Below are positions 27,504 through 36,032 of a stretch of 64,000 bases of DNA, in pieces; the first letter of the stretch is position 1; every line of letters starts with the position of its first letter. Location of the stretch: the NCBI GenBank assembly GCA_028281525.1, contig JANQJR010000066.1, forward strand, positions 62,001-126,000. Reading direction: 5' to 3'. The notes beneath the pieces are model-generated. The model worked only from the letters and a program-made list of their open reading frames with translations, did no database searches and had not been told where the DNA came from. Source of the DNA: Magnetovibrio sp. (GTDB taxonomy: Bacteria; Pseudomonadota; Alphaproteobacteria; Rhodospirillales; Magnetovibrionaceae). Made by a program: the position numbers and the translations under genes.

Positions 27504-28247
27504 TTGGGTGAATTCCTGAAAACCGCCAAAGGTCTGGCCCGGTTGTTGTTGGGCGCTGGACGCGATCTTGCACCGATCGTCGTGGTCATCGCGTTTTTCC
27601 AGATCGTCGTTATCCAACAGCCGTTTCCCAACCTGAGCCAAATCCTGATCGGCACGATCTTGGTGGTCCTCGGCTTGGCGTTTTTCGTGCGGGGGTTGGA
27701 AATGGGCCTGTTCCCGTTGGGTGAAGCCATGGCCCAAGCGTTCGCCAAAAAAGGCTCCGTACTGTGGCTGATGGCGTTCGCGTTTGCCTTGGGCTTCGGC
27801 ACCACGGTGGCGGAGCCGGCGTTGATCGCGGTCGCCGCCGAAGCCGCGAAAACGGTCGCGGAGGGCGGCCTCATTGCCCGCGATGAAGAAACACTCGGAC
27901 ATTACGCCTATGGATTACGTATGACGGTGGCGCTGTCGGTGGGGCTGGCCATCGTCATCGGCGTGCTGCGCATCATCAAAGGCTGGCCCATTCAATACGT
28001 GATCATCGCGGGCTACATGGGCGTCGTCATCCTGACCTTCTTCGCGCCGCCGGAAATCGTCGGCATCGCCTACGATTCGGGCGGCGTCACCACCTCGACC
28101 ATCACCGTGCCGCTGGTCACCGCCTTGGGCGTGGGGCTCGCGACGTCGATCCGCGGACGCAACCCCATGACCGACGGCTTCGGCTTGATCGCGTTCGCCA
28201 GCCTGACGCCGATGATGTTCGTGATGGTCTACGGGATGGTTTATTGA
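27504..28247 (+). CDS. DUF1538 membrane protein, first subunit
   Basis: 247 residues with about six or seven membrane helices. Family motifs are [15 protein letters not shown] (about 97-111) and [21 protein letters not shown] (about 188-208); the Gly/Thr/Ser-rich loops look like re-entrant substrate-binding hairpins of transporters. The start is TTG at 27504, the first start-like codon in frame. The stop overlaps the next gene (TGATG), and the next gene is a paralogue with the same motifs. Function is not established; the PII-like and CBS proteins encoded downstream suggest a regulated ion or small-molecule transporter. Confidence 0.85.
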   Translation: MGEFLKTAKGLARLLLGAGRDLAPIVVVIAFFQIVVIQQPFPNLSQILIGTILVVLGLAFFVRGLEMGLFPLGEAMAQAFAKKGSVLWLMAFAFALGFGTTVAEPALIAVAAEAAKTVAEGGLIARDEETLGHYAYGLRMTVALSVGLAIVIGVLRIIKGWPIQYVIIAGYMGVVILTFFAPPEIVGIAYDSGGVTTSTITVPLVTALGVGLATSIRGRNPMTDGFGLIAFASLTPMMFVMVYGMVY

Positions 28248-29062
28248 TGCTGGAGCTCTTACACCATATCGCGATGACCGCTTGGGCGACGGTGTTCGAC
28301 GTCGCGCCCATCGCCGCGATCTTGGTATTCTTCCAAGCCGCCGTCATCCGCCGCGTGCCGCCCAACCCCAGCCGCATCGCCATTGGCTTTCTGTATGTGC
28401 TGATCGGTTTGACGTTGTTTCTGGTGGGACTGCAAACGGCTTTGTTCCCGCTGGGCGAGACCATGGCGCAGCAGCTCACCGATCCTGAATTCATCGGCGG
28501 GGATGCGCTCAAAGGCATCGTCAACTGGAAAGATTACGCCTGGGTCTACGCGTTCGCCGCCGCCATCGGGTTCGCCACCACGGTGGCGGAGCCGTCCCTG
28601 ATCGCGGTGGCGCTCAAGGCCGAACAAATTTCGGGCGGTGCGATCAATGCCTGGGGGCTCAGGATCGCCGTTGCCATCGGCGTTGCGGTGGGTGTATCGC
28701 TGGGCGCGTACCGGGAGGTGTCGGGCACGCCGCTGCACTGGTACATCATCGCGGGTTACGTGGTGGTCATCATCCAGACGCTGTGGGCGTCGAAATTCAT
28801 CATAGCCTTGGCCTACGATTCCGGCGGCGTCACCACCTCCACGGTGACAGTGCCGGTGGTCACGGCGTTGGGGCTGGGTTTGGCTTCGACCATACCCGGG
28901 CGCAGCCCCTTGTTGGACGGTTTCGGGCTGATTGCATTTGCGAGCCTTTTCCCCATTATGGCGGTGCTGGCATACGCCAATATCGCCGATTGGGTTCAGG
29001 CGCGAAAACGCAAGAGGGATCAAGAGACGGATCAAGCGGGTGACAAGGAGACAAGCCTATGA
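28247..29062 (+). CDS. DUF1538 membrane protein, second subunit
   Basis: 271 residues, multi-pass, paralogous to the preceding protein. GFATTVAEPSLIAVALKA and [21 protein letters not shown] are shared, and the loop before NWKDYAWVYAF is longer. It ends in a charged cytoplasmic tail (ARKRKRDQETDQAGDKE) absent from the first protein, which could be the docking site for the PII-like partner. I start at the ATG overlapping the upstream stop (28247); a TTG three bases earlier is possible. The stop overlaps the PII-like ATG. The two DUF1538 proteins probably form a heteromeric transporter. Confidence 0.85.
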   Translation: MLELLHHIAMTAWATVFDVAPIAAILVFFQAAVIRRVPPNPSRIAIGFLYVLIGLTLFLVGLQTALFPLGETMAQQLTDPEFIGGDALKGIVNWKDYAWVYAFAAAIGFATTVAEPSLIAVALKAEQISGGAINAWGLRIAVAIGVAVGVSLGAYREVSGTPLHWYIIAGYVVVIIQTLWASKFIIALAYDSGGVTTSTVTVPVVTALGLGLASTIPGRSPLLDGFGLIAFASLFPIMAVLAYANIADWVQARKRKRDQETDQAGDKETSL

Positions 29063-29409
29063 ACCTGAAAATGATTATGGCTCTCGTTAGCGACGAGCTC
29101 ACGCAAACGGTCATCGACGCCGCGCGCGACGCCGGGGCCACCGGCGCCACGGTGATCACCAGCGCCCAAGGCGAAGGCCTGAAGAAGGAAAAGACTTTCT
29201 TAGGGTTGGATTTGGCGGCGCAGCGCGACATCGTGCTGTTCCTGGTCGCCGAACCGAAGGCGCGCGAGATTTTGGAAACCATCGCGCGCGCAGGCCGTCT
29301 CGATGAAGACCCGGGCGCGGGCATCGCATGCCAGATCGCGCTGGAGGACGCCGTCGGATTATCCTCCCAATTGCCAACCTTGATTGATGAAGTCGAGAAA
29401 GAGCTATGA
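29059..29409 (+). CDS. PII-like regulatory protein
   Basis: 116 residues with the PII ferredoxin-like fold pattern: a first strand MNLKMIMALVSDE, helix, ATGATVITSAQGEG, and a strand RDIVLFLVAEPK followed by a helix and AGRLDEDPGAGIACQIALEDAVGL in place of the B/C-loop region. The T-loop is short and lacks the Tyr that is uridylylated in GlnB, so it is a PII-like sensor rather than a GlnB/GlnK orthologue. It is coupled by ATGA on both sides to DUF1538 and CBS genes. I infer that it gates the DUF1538 transporter, as PII-like proteins do for their transporters. Confidence 0.8.
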   Translation: MNLKMIMALVSDELTQTVIDAARDAGATGATVITSAQGEGLKKEKTFLGLDLAAQRDIVLFLVAEPKAREILETIARAGRLDEDPGAGIACQIALEDAVGLSSQLPTLIDEVEKEL

Positions 29410-29804
29410 GCGAAAGAAGCTATGTCAAAGTCGAAGATGTGATGTCCGTGAACATCGCCACCATCGACGCCACCGCCACCGTACAGGACGCGGTCAACAA
29501 AATGCGCGACGCGGGCGTGAGCTCCCTGGTCGCGGAGCGGCGCGACGAAGCGGACGAATACGGTTTGGTGGTGGTCTCCGACATTGCCAAGCACGTCATC
29601 GCACAAAACCGCGCCCCGGAACGCGTCAACGTCTACGAAGTCATGTCCAAGCCGGTCTTGACCGTGGCCAAGGACATGAACATCCGCTATGCGGTGCGTC
29701 TGCTGGTGCAGTTCGGTCTGTCGCGCGGCTTGGTGGTCGACGAGAGCCGCTCTCCGGTGGGCATCGTTACCTTGCGTGATATGGTCCTGCGCCATGTGGA
29801 TTGA
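29406..29804 (+). CDS. Tandem CBS-domain protein
   Basis: 132 residues made of two CBS motifs: VEDVMSVNIATIDATATVQDAVNKM (first) and VYEVMSKPVLTVAKDMNIRYAVRLL (second), each ending in a G-L-V-V or G-I-V-T-L-RD strand. CBS pairs bind adenine nucleotides and act as energy sensors. It is translationally coupled to the PII-like gene and is the last gene of the DUF1538 operon. Its final codons fall in the first unit of a 15-bp tandem repeat. Confidence 0.88.
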   Translation: MSERSYVKVEDVMSVNIATIDATATVQDAVNKMRDAGVSSLVAERRDEADEYGLVVVSDIAKHVIAQNRAPERVNVYEVMSKPVLTVAKDMNIRYAVRLLVQFGLSRGLVVDESRSPVGIVTLRDMVLRHVD

Positions 29805-29865
29805 GCCCCTGCGGACTGGGCCCCTGCGGACTGGGCCCACGTGCACTAGGACCATGTGGACTGAG
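29791..29865. repeat. 15-bp tandem repeat, five units
   Basis: Five contiguous 15-bp units start at 29791, 29806, 29821, 29836 and 29851. Units 2 and 3 are identical (CCCCTGCGGACTGGG); units 1 and 5 are near-identical (GCCATGTGGATTGAG, ACCATGTGGACTGAG). The first unit contains the stop codon of the CBS gene; the last ends 10 bp before the next gene. Confidence 0.9.
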
Positions 29866-29875
29866 TGGTAATCGG

Positions 29876-30628
29876 ATGAAAAAAAGACCGCCCGGAATCG
29901 ACCCTAAAGTCGCCGCCCGCGCCGCCCGTTTGATCGCGCGCGGCGCGCTCAAAGGCGCGTTCGCCACCAACCGCCGCGCCGCCCGTCCGTCTCAACAACA
30001 CCATCCTTATGTCTCCAAGGTCGGTGTGGCGCTGGATTTGGACGGCGCGCCGTTGTTCTTGTTCTCCACATTGTCCGCGCACACCCAGGACGTGTTGGCG
30101 GACGCGCGCGCCTCGATCCTGCTGGAGGCTCCGGGCCATGCCGCCAACCCGCTGGAAGACGCACGCTGCACCTTGAGCGGCACGGTGCGAAAGCTGGACG
30201 AAGCAGCGGCGGATGCGGCGCGCGGCCTCTATCTGGCCCACCATCCGGGTGCGGCCATGTATGCGGGGTTCGGCGATTTTGCTATGTGGCGCATGGACGT
30301 GGATAAAGTGCACTACGTTGGTGGTTTCGGCGCGGCGAAATGGGCCAAGGCGTCGGAGTATTTGACCCCCGCCCCGGATTTGGCGGTGGCGCATGATCGC
30401 TTGTTGGCGGCGCTGAACGGCGAAAAACAGGACATGGTGCGCGCCGTGTTCAAAACCGTTTTCGGTAAGTCGGGCCGGGGCTGGAACGTGGTGGGGCTCG
30501 ATCCCGACGGATTGTCCTTGGCCGGTCCCAAAAGCGTCCAGGCGCGCCTCGATTTTCCGTCACCGGCGAAGGATGCGCGCGCATGGCAGGCCCGGTTGCG
30601 GGCCATGGTCAAGCGGGCGGGGTTTTAA
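29876..30628 (+). CDS. HugZ-like heme-utilisation / pyridoxamine-phosphate-oxidase-fold protein
   Basis: 250 residues. The N-terminal split-barrel FMN-binding fold has PYVSKVGVALDLDGAPLFLFSTLSAHTQDVLADARASIL, then FAMWRMDVDKVHYVGGFGAAKWAKASEYL. A C-terminal DUF2470-like region includes VVGLDPDGLSLAG. This layout matches HugZ/HutZ-type proteins linked to heme degradation or flavin binding. I start at MKKRPPGID; an upstream in-frame extension is only tandem-repeat sequence. No heme-uptake genes lie nearby, so the substrate is uncertain. Confidence 0.8.
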   Translation: MKKRPPGIDPKVAARAARLIARGALKGAFATNRRAARPSQQHHPYVSKVGVALDLDGAPLFLFSTLSAHTQDVLADARASILLEAPGHAANPLEDARCTLSGTVRKLDEAAADAARGLYLAHHPGAAMYAGFGDFAMWRMDVDKVHYVGGFGAAKWAKASEYLTPAPDLAVAHDRLLAALNGEKQDMVRAVFKTVFGKSGRGWNVVGLDPDGLSLAGPKSVQARLDFPSPAKDARAWQARLRAMVKRAGF

Positions 30629-30711
30629 GCTGTGAACCCCTGCTCATTTGAATATATACCTGTGGGTTAATTGCTTTTCCCCCTACACCGCCCCGGCGTT
30701 TTTTGGTTGAA

Positions 30712-30758
30712 TGGTTTGCACGCGCTCCGCCATCCGGCCGGGGCGCGGCCGCAAACCA
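30712..30758 (+). promoter_or_regulatory. Leader hairpin upstream of the coiled-coil protein gene
   Basis: TGGTTTGC (30712-30719) and GCAAACCA (30751-30758) are perfect 8-bp inverted arms with additional GC pairing between them, 22 nt before the ATG at 30780. It may control translation or be a terminator remnant; no class was recognised. Confidence 0.3.
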
Positions 30759-30779
30759 CTTCAAACCGCACGTCAGTCC

Positions 30780-31157
30780 ATGCTCAGCATCATCATCGCC
30801 ATTCTCGCCTTTTTCATCGCCATGGTCGCCCTGTGGCTGACCAGCGAAACCGCCAAAAAGATCGAAAACCAGAACGAAAAATTCGTGCGCGCGCATGTCA
30901 AAACATTGCGCGAGGAACTGCGCGAAATGGACAAAAAGCTGGATAAGACGTCGCGTATGATGACGTCCAACGACGAAGCCCAGTCCGGCTTGGACAAGCG
31001 CATCAACGAGCACACCGAAGCTCTGAAACAGCTCCGCACGCACCTTGCCCACCTATCGGAGCAGGTGGACCTGCTCGACCGCTCGATCCCGTCGCGCTAC
31101 CGCGTGCGGGTTGCGAAGGATGAAAGCAAAACACCTCAAAAGCCCAGCATTCAGTAA
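30780..31157 (+). CDS. Membrane-anchored coiled-coil protein
   Basis: 125 residues. An N-terminal hydrophobic helix (MLSIIIAILAFFIAMVALWL) is followed by a long heptad-rich cytoplasmic or periplasmic coiled coil (about 25-100) with many Lys/Glu/Leu positions. No catalytic motif or family was recognised. The ATG was chosen because the hydrophobic helix begins there. It ends 61 bp before a strong terminator and appears to be its own transcription unit, or the end of the preceding one. Confidence 0.7.
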   Translation: MLSIIIAILAFFIAMVALWLTSETAKKIENQNEKFVRAHVKTLREELREMDKKLDKTSRMMTSNDEAQSGLDKRINEHTEALKQLRTHLAHLSEQVDLLDRSIPSRYRVRVAKDESKTPQKPSIQ

Positions 31158-31218
31158 CCGCTCCGGCAAAATGAAGGGCCGGATTTGAGGCGTACGTCAC
31201 GCCAGAATCGGCGCATCG

Positions 31219-31243
31219 ACCACCCCGATCGGGTGGTTTTTTT
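31219..31243 (+). terminator. Rho-independent terminator
   Basis: ACCACCC (31219-31225), loop CGATC, GGGTGGT (31231-31237), then a run of T to about 31243. It ends the transcript from 30780 and isolates pckG. Confidence 0.9.
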
Positions 31244-31333
31244 ACGGTCTTGTGACGAAAATCTTGTGGAAAGTCCAAAAACCGGCTTTTAACAGCCTGG
31301 AATCCCTGGCCTTTTCGCACCTGCAAAAAACTT

Positions 31334-31361
31334 TTGACGCACACGTTTCACCCGTTAATCT
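31334..31361 (+). promoter_or_regulatory. Candidate pckG promoter
   Basis: TTGACG (31334-31339) and TAATCT (31356-31361) are 16 bp apart, about 45 bp before the pckG ATG. The -10 match is modest. Confidence 0.4.
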
Positions 31362-31406
31362 TATGCCCCCCCAGGGAACTCGAAACTCGTCAAAGGACCA
31401 CAACAG

Positions 31407-33236
31407 ATGCTCAACACTGCGGAAGCGCCCAAAGCGCACGCACAATTGCAGGCTTGGATCGAAGAGATCGCGGCACTGACCAAACCGGCGGCCATTCACT
31501 GGTGCGATGGCAGCGAAGAGGAATACAACCGCCTGTGCGCCGAAATGGTCGACGCGGGCACGTTGAAAAAGCTCAACGACGCCAAGCGGCCGAACAGCTA
31601 CTTGGCCTGTTCCGATCCGTCCGACGTGGCGCGGGTCGAGGATCGCACGTTCATCTGTTCCGAACGTGAAGAAGACGCGGGCCCGACCAACAACTGGATG
31701 GCGCCGGGTGAGATGCGCGAAAAGCTGAACGGCCTGTTCGACGGCTGCATGGCCGGGCGCACCATGTACGTGGTGCCGTTTTCCATGGGGCCGCTGGGCT
31801 CGCCCATCGCACACATCGGCGTGCAGTTGACCGATTCGGCCTACGCGGCGGTGAACATGAAGATCATGACGCGCATGGGCTCCCAGGTTCTGGACGTTTT
31901 GGGCGAAGACGGCGAGTTCGTGCCCTGCGTGCATTCCGTCGGCGCGCCGCTTTCTGAGGGTCAAGAGGACGTCGCCTGGCCGTGCAATGCCGAGAAGTAC
32001 ATCGTGCACTATCCCGAAACCCGTGAAATCTGGTCCTTCGGCTCCGGTTACGGCGGCAACGCGCTGCTCGGCAAGAAGTGCTTCGCGCTGCGCATCGCCT
32101 CTGCCATGGCGCGCGACGAAGGGTGGCTGGCCGAACACATGCTGATCGTGGGGCTCGAGAGTCCGGAAGGCGAAAAGACCTACGTCGCCGCCGCGTTCCC
32201 GTCGGCGTGCGGCAAGACCAACTTGGCCATGCTGATCCCGCCCGAAGGCTTCGAAGGCTGGAAGGTCTGGACCGTGGGCGACGACATCGCCTGGATCAAA
32301 CCGGGTGAGGACGGCAAGCTCTACGCCATCAATCCCGAATACGGCTACTTCGGCGTCGCGCCGGGCACGTCCATGGCGTCGAATCCGTCGGCGATGCATT
32401 CGCTCAGTGAAAACTGCATCTTCACCAACGTCGCCGAAACTGATGACGGCGACGTGTGGTGGGAAGACATGTCCGAGCCACCCCAGCACCTGACCGACTG
32501 GAAGGGCAACGATTGGACCCCCGATGCTGAGACGCCCGCCGCGCACCCCAATGCGCGCTTCACCGCGCCGGCTTCTCAGTGTCCGACCATCGACCCGGCT
32601 TGGGAAGATCCCAAGGGCGTACCCATCTCCGCGTTCATCTTCGGCGGACGTTTGTCGAAGACCTTCCCGCTAGCTTACCAAGCGTTCGATTGGAATCACG
32701 GCGTTTACATGGCCGCGACCATGGGCTCGGAAGCCACCGCGGCCGCCGTCGGCCAGGCGGCGATCCGCCGCGACCCGTTCGCCATGCTGCCGTTTTGCGG
32801 CTACAACATGGGCGATTACTGGCAGCACTGGGTGGACTTCGGCGCGAAGCTCGAAAACCCGCCCGCGATCTTCCGCGTCAACTGGTTCCGCAAGGACGAA
32901 AACGGCAAGTTCATGTGGCCGGGCTTCGGCCAAAACATGCGCGTTCTGAAATGGATCGTCGACCGTGTGAACGGCAACTCCGGCGCGGCTGTCGAAAGCC
33001 CCATCGGCCTGATGCCGACCCACGAGGACATCACCTGGGACGGCCTGGACTACGCCAAGGAAACCTTCGAACACCTGATGGAAGTCGACAAAGCCGGCGC
33101 CCTGGCCGATGCCGAGGACCAGTCCGAACTGTTCGGGCGCTTCGGCGATCATCTGCCCCAGGAAATGGAAAACCAACGCCAAGCGCAAATCCAGCGCTTG
33201 CAAGATGCGCCGGAAGTATGGAAGCTGCCGGACTGA
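31407..33236 (+). CDS. pckG: Phosphoenolpyruvate carboxykinase, GTP-dependent
   Basis: 609 residues. The enzyme converts oxaloacetate to PEP with GTP, the entry step of gluconeogenesis. The kinase motif [15 protein letters not shown] is the hallmark of the GTP family, distinct from the ATP-type PckA usual in many Alphaproteobacteria. Also visible are the substrate loop region [16 protein letters not shown], the metal-binding region [11 protein letters not shown] and [25 protein letters not shown]. It lies between two terminators as a single-gene unit, 4 kb from chvI; in related bacteria the ATP-type pckA sits beside chvI and is controlled by it. Confidence 0.97.
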   Translation: MLNTAEAPKAHAQLQAWIEEIAALTKPAAIHWCDGSEEEYNRLCAEMVDAGTLKKLNDAKRPNSYLACSDPSDVARVEDRTFICSEREEDAGPTNNWMAPGEMREKLNGLFDGCMAGRTMYVVPFSMGPLGSPIAHIGVQLTDSAYAAVNMKIMTRMGSQVLDVLGEDGEFVPCVHSVGAPLSEGQEDVAWPCNAEKYIVHYPETREIWSFGSGYGGNALLGKKCFALRIASAMARDEGWLAEHMLIVGLESPEGEKTYVAAAFPSACGKTNLAMLIPPEGFEGWKVWTVGDDIAWIKPGEDGKLYAINPEYGYFGVAPGTSMASNPSAMHSLSENCIFTNVAETDDGDVWWEDMSEPPQHLTDWKGNDWTPDAETPAAHPNARFTAPASQCPTIDPAWEDPKGVPISAFIFGGRLSKTFPLAYQAFDWNHGVYMAATMGSEATAAAVGQAAIRRDPFAMLPFCGYNMGDYWQHWVDFGAKLENPPAIFRVNWFRKDENGKFMWPGFGQNMRVLKWIVDRVNGNSGAAVESPIGLMPTHEDITWDGLDYAKETFEHLMEVDKAGALADAEDQSELFGRFGDHLPQEMENQRQAQIQRLQDAPEVWKLPD

Positions 33237-33258
33237 GCTTTACACTCTCAGAAAACAA

Positions 33259-33292
33259 AAAACCGCCGCTGGAGTGATCCGGTGGCGGTTTT
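33259..33292 (+). terminator. Terminator after pckG
   Basis: AACCGCC (33261-33267) pairs with GGCGGTT (33284-33290), preceded by A and followed by T, so it can work in both directions. It lies 23 bp past the pckG stop. Confidence 0.85.
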
Positions 33293-33357
33293 ATGGTTGC
33301 AATCTAGGGAATTTCTAAAGCTCTATAAATAAAAGAATATTTTTATCAGACGGTGAA

Positions 33358-33780
33358 TTAACGACCCATTGCTTCATTTATTCGCGCATCAGCATTCCTG
33401 TACAAAGATGCGCAAGGTTCAGCGTATTTTTGCAAAAGAATAGAATAATTCACGAAATTGTCGTCCATCATATCCATCATTGAATTGAAAGACATTTTTA
33501 GTCGAGTTGACATGGCGTCTTCATTCATGCCGATATCCCTCCCTATCATATAAGCCATAATGAATAGCGTGTCTTTCATATGCGCGGATTGTTGGCTGCT
33601 TTTTAACGCATCAGCCGAACCATTTTTTTTAAAACCCTTTTCAGAAATATTGTAAAACATCGCGCACTCAGACAGTTCGTGCTGAAGGTTGTTTAGAGCT
33701 TTCCTCTGTGGCTCTGAAATATCCTGAGCAAGGGCGTTCATAGCCGTGCAACAAAAAATGATAACCAATAGTAATCGCAT
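33358..33780 (-). CDS. Small secreted protein of unknown function, AT-rich
   Basis: 140 residues with an N-terminal signal peptide (MRLLLVIIFCCTAMNALA, cleavage before QDIS). The mature helical protein has two cysteines (SECAMFYN and EPCASLY) that could form a disulfide. No known domain was recognised. The start is the ATG that begins the signal peptide; an upstream extension is not protein-like. Base composition is clearly more AT-rich than its neighbours, which suggests recent acquisition. It lies downstream of the DUF1015 gene on the same strand. Confidence 0.7.
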   Translation of the reverse strand: MRLLLVIIFCCTAMNALAQDISEPQRKALNNLQHELSECAMFYNISEKGFKKNGSADALKSSQQSAHMKDTLFIMAYMIGRDIGMNEDAMSTRLKMSFNSMMDMMDDNFVNYSILLQKYAEPCASLYRNADARINEAMGR

Positions 33781-33871
33781 AGCTCGGCCTCTCCGGTAGA
33801 ACCACCATAACTCGAGAACTAGACTCACTACTCTTCTTTGATGGGCAATTATTTCTGGTTCGCAAACGCTA

Positions 33872-35125
33872 TTAATCCAGCACCAACGACACCAACCCAT
33901 CCGCCAGTTTCGGTTCGAACCAGGTTGATTTCGGCGGCATGATCTGGTCGGCGTCGGCCACCGCCATGAGATCGCCGAGCCCCGTCGGGTACATGGAAAA
34001 GGCGCAGGCCCACTCGCCGCTGTCGACCCGTTTGGCGAGGCCGTCCAGCCCGCGCGCGCCGCCGACGAAATCGATGCGGTTATCGGTGCGCGGATCGCCG
34101 ATGCCGAGGATCGGCGTCAGGATATGATCCGTGAGCAAGCTGACGTCGAGGCGCTGGACCGGGTCCGCGTCTTCGCCCGGCGGGGTTTTCAACACCAACA
34201 CATACCAGCGCCTATCCACATAGAGGCCGAAGGATGCCGGGTGCTCCGGCCCCACGGGTCCATCCACCGGGGTGATCTCGAAATCGGCTTCCAGTTTGGC
34301 GAGGAAGCCTTGGACATCCATCCCGTTCAGGTCTTTGACGACGCGGTTGTAGTCGAGGATCAGCACTTCGTCGTCGGGGAAGCTGACCGTCAGGAAACTC
34401 TCGTGCGACGCGTTCGGATCGGCGTTGTCGCCGCGCCGGTTGGCCGCGACGCGCAGCGCCGCAGCGCTCCTGTGATGCCCGTCCGCGACGTAGAGCGCGT
34501 CCATGTCGGTGAAGATGCCCAAGATGCGCTGGATGGTGTCCGGCTCATTCACGCCCCAAACCTGATGCAGCACACCGTCGCCATGGCCGGCTTCCAGCAG
34601 CGGTGGGTTGGCGGTGATGTCCGCATAGATGGCGGCGAGATCGGCGTTGGCGCGGTACGTCAGGAACACCGGGCCGGTCTGCGCGCCCACCGCTTCGATC
34701 TGATTGACGCGGTCGTCTTCCTTGGTGGGACGGGTCAGTTCGTGCTTTTTGATGCGGCCGTCTTCATAGGCGCGCACGCTGGCCCCGCCGACGATGCCGG
34801 TCTGCACATGGTCGCCCATGGTGGCGCGGTAGACGTAAAACTGCGGCTCGACTTCGCGCACCAGCAACCCGGCGTCGACCATCTTTTGCAGGTTTTCGCC
34901 CGCCTTGGCGTAGACCGCGTCGCTATAAGGGTCCGCGTCTTCGTCCAAATCGATTTCGGCACGCGACACATGCAAGAAGCTCCACGGTTTATCCGCCGCC
35001 ATCTCCCGGGCCTCCGCCGTGTTCATGACGTCGTAGGGCGGGGCCACGATTTCTCCCTCCCGGCCTTGGGCGGGGCGCAGCGCGCGAAAGGGGCGGAGCA
35101 ATGGATCGTTGAGTTGGTTGGGCAT
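33872..35125 (-). CDS. DUF1015 family protein
   Basis: 417-residue cytosolic protein. Landmarks are the N-terminal IVAPPYDVMNTAEAREMA, LTRPTKEDDRVNQIEAVGAQTGPVFLTY and the central YVADGHHRSAAALRVAANRRG, which contains a His-His-Arg-Ser cluster. DUF1015 proteins often neighbour serine-biosynthesis genes, but none is present here and the activity is unestablished. I start at MPNQLNDPLLRPF because GAGGACC precedes that ATG; other in-frame ATGs lie 12 and 39 bases upstream. A divergent Fur-box-containing region lies upstream. Confidence 0.88.
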   Translation of the reverse strand: MPNQLNDPLLRPFRALRPAQGREGEIVAPPYDVMNTAEAREMAADKPWSFLHVSRAEIDLDEDADPYSDAVYAKAGENLQKMVDAGLLVREVEPQFYVYRATMGDHVQTGIVGGASVRAYEDGRIKKHELTRPTKEDDRVNQIEAVGAQTGPVFLTYRANADLAAIYADITANPPLLEAGHGDGVLHQVWGVNEPDTIQRILGIFTDMDALYVADGHHRSAAALRVAANRRGDNADPNASHESFLTVSFPDDEVLILDYNRVVKDLNGMDVQGFLAKLEADFEITPVDGPVGPEHPASFGLYVDRRWYVLVLKTPPGEDADPVQRLDVSLLTDHILTPILGIGDPRTDNRIDFVGGARGLDGLAKRVDSGEWACAFSMYPTGLGDLMAVADADQIMPPKSTWFEPKLADGLVSLVLD

Positions 35126-35229
35126 TCTGGTCCTCATCGGATTCGTTTGCGCCCAAGTATACATGCCGATCCCCTTTGGACCATGGCTGCTTTCGCCGCC
35201 ATTTGGCAGTCCCGCCGAAGCATTTATAT

Positions 35230-35248
35230 GCGATTGATAATCATTTGC
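35230..35248. promoter_or_regulatory. Fur-box-like operator
   Basis: The 19-mer GCGATTGATAATCATTTGC matches the consensus GATAATGATAATCATTATC at 14 positions, including an uninterrupted TGATAATCATT core. It lies between the divergent DUF1015 gene and the 35388 gene, about 140 bp before the latter. A Fur, Mur or Irr-like regulator could bind it; this is a single-site pattern match. Confidence 0.5.
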
Positions 35249-35387
35249 ATATTGTCATGGGGCGTGTTACGTCTCTCCACCGTTGGAGGCCGGTTGTCGC
35301 CCGTTTTCGGATCGCCCTGTTCTTTGGGGCGTTCGTTCCGGGATTCGATGGGCGTCGAGCCAGGTTATTTTTTTGTGGGGACACTTG

Positions 35388-35966
35388 ATGAGCGTAACGC
35401 CGATCAGCATGTTGCCGACATGCTTGGAAGACCTTCCCTTTAGCGAGAAACTGATGGTTTGGGCCATGCGCACTTGGGTATGTGCGTGTCACGAAGGCCA
35501 AAATCCAGTTTCGCAGTTGCATGCGGGCTTTCGCTTGGCCCATGCGCGACCCGTCATGACGGATGTGGCGCGGGTGATGGGGTTGATGTCCGCCGAAGGG
35601 GCGGAGCGTTTGCACATTCGCGCCGTTCTGCACAGCCAGGTCTCTTTGGGCGAACAGCGCGTGCTTGCAGCGCTTGCGGCCTATCAACACGGCGCGCGCC
35701 ACACGGCGGCGGATTTGTACCTGTCCTGGTGGTTGGCGTTGCCGACCATCCGCACCTTGCGCGATCCGTTGTGGCGACTGGCCGAAGCCCTGGGACAGGC
35801 GGGATTGTTTCTCCGCCCGCGCCGGGGCATTCGCATTGACGACAAAGCCCTGGCCCATGCCCAGCAGTTGCGTGAAACGGGTGCGGTGCATCCGCCCGCA
35901 GAGGTTCACACGCTGTATCCCCGCAATAATGTGCAAGACGAAGACACGTATCGGCAACCGGCTTAG
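35388..35966 (+). CDS. Unknown soluble protein downstream of a Fur-box-like site
   Basis: 192 residues, mostly helical, with no membrane segment, signal peptide or recognised domain. It begins MSVTPISMLPTCLEDLPFSEK and contains MVWAMRTWVCACHEG, a central histidine-rich stretch (LAAYQHGARHTAADLYLSWW) and a basic FLRPRRGIRIDDK. The ATG has a GGGGACA ribosome site. The long leader (about 140 nt from the Fur-like site) and the His/Cys content would fit a metal-linked role, but there is no direct evidence. Confidence 0.7.
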   Translation: MSVTPISMLPTCLEDLPFSEKLMVWAMRTWVCACHEGQNPVSQLHAGFRLAHARPVMTDVARVMGLMSAEGAERLHIRAVLHSQVSLGEQRVLAALAAYQHGARHTAADLYLSWWLALPTIRTLRDPLWRLAEALGQAGLFLRPRRGIRIDDKALAHAQQLRETGAVHPPAEVHTLYPRNNVQDEDTYRQPA

Positions 35967-36032
35967 GTGGGCGTTTTATCAAGTCAGAGCCGATTTTGAC
36001 GCTGCACTTGACGCTTTGCTTGACGTTCAACG

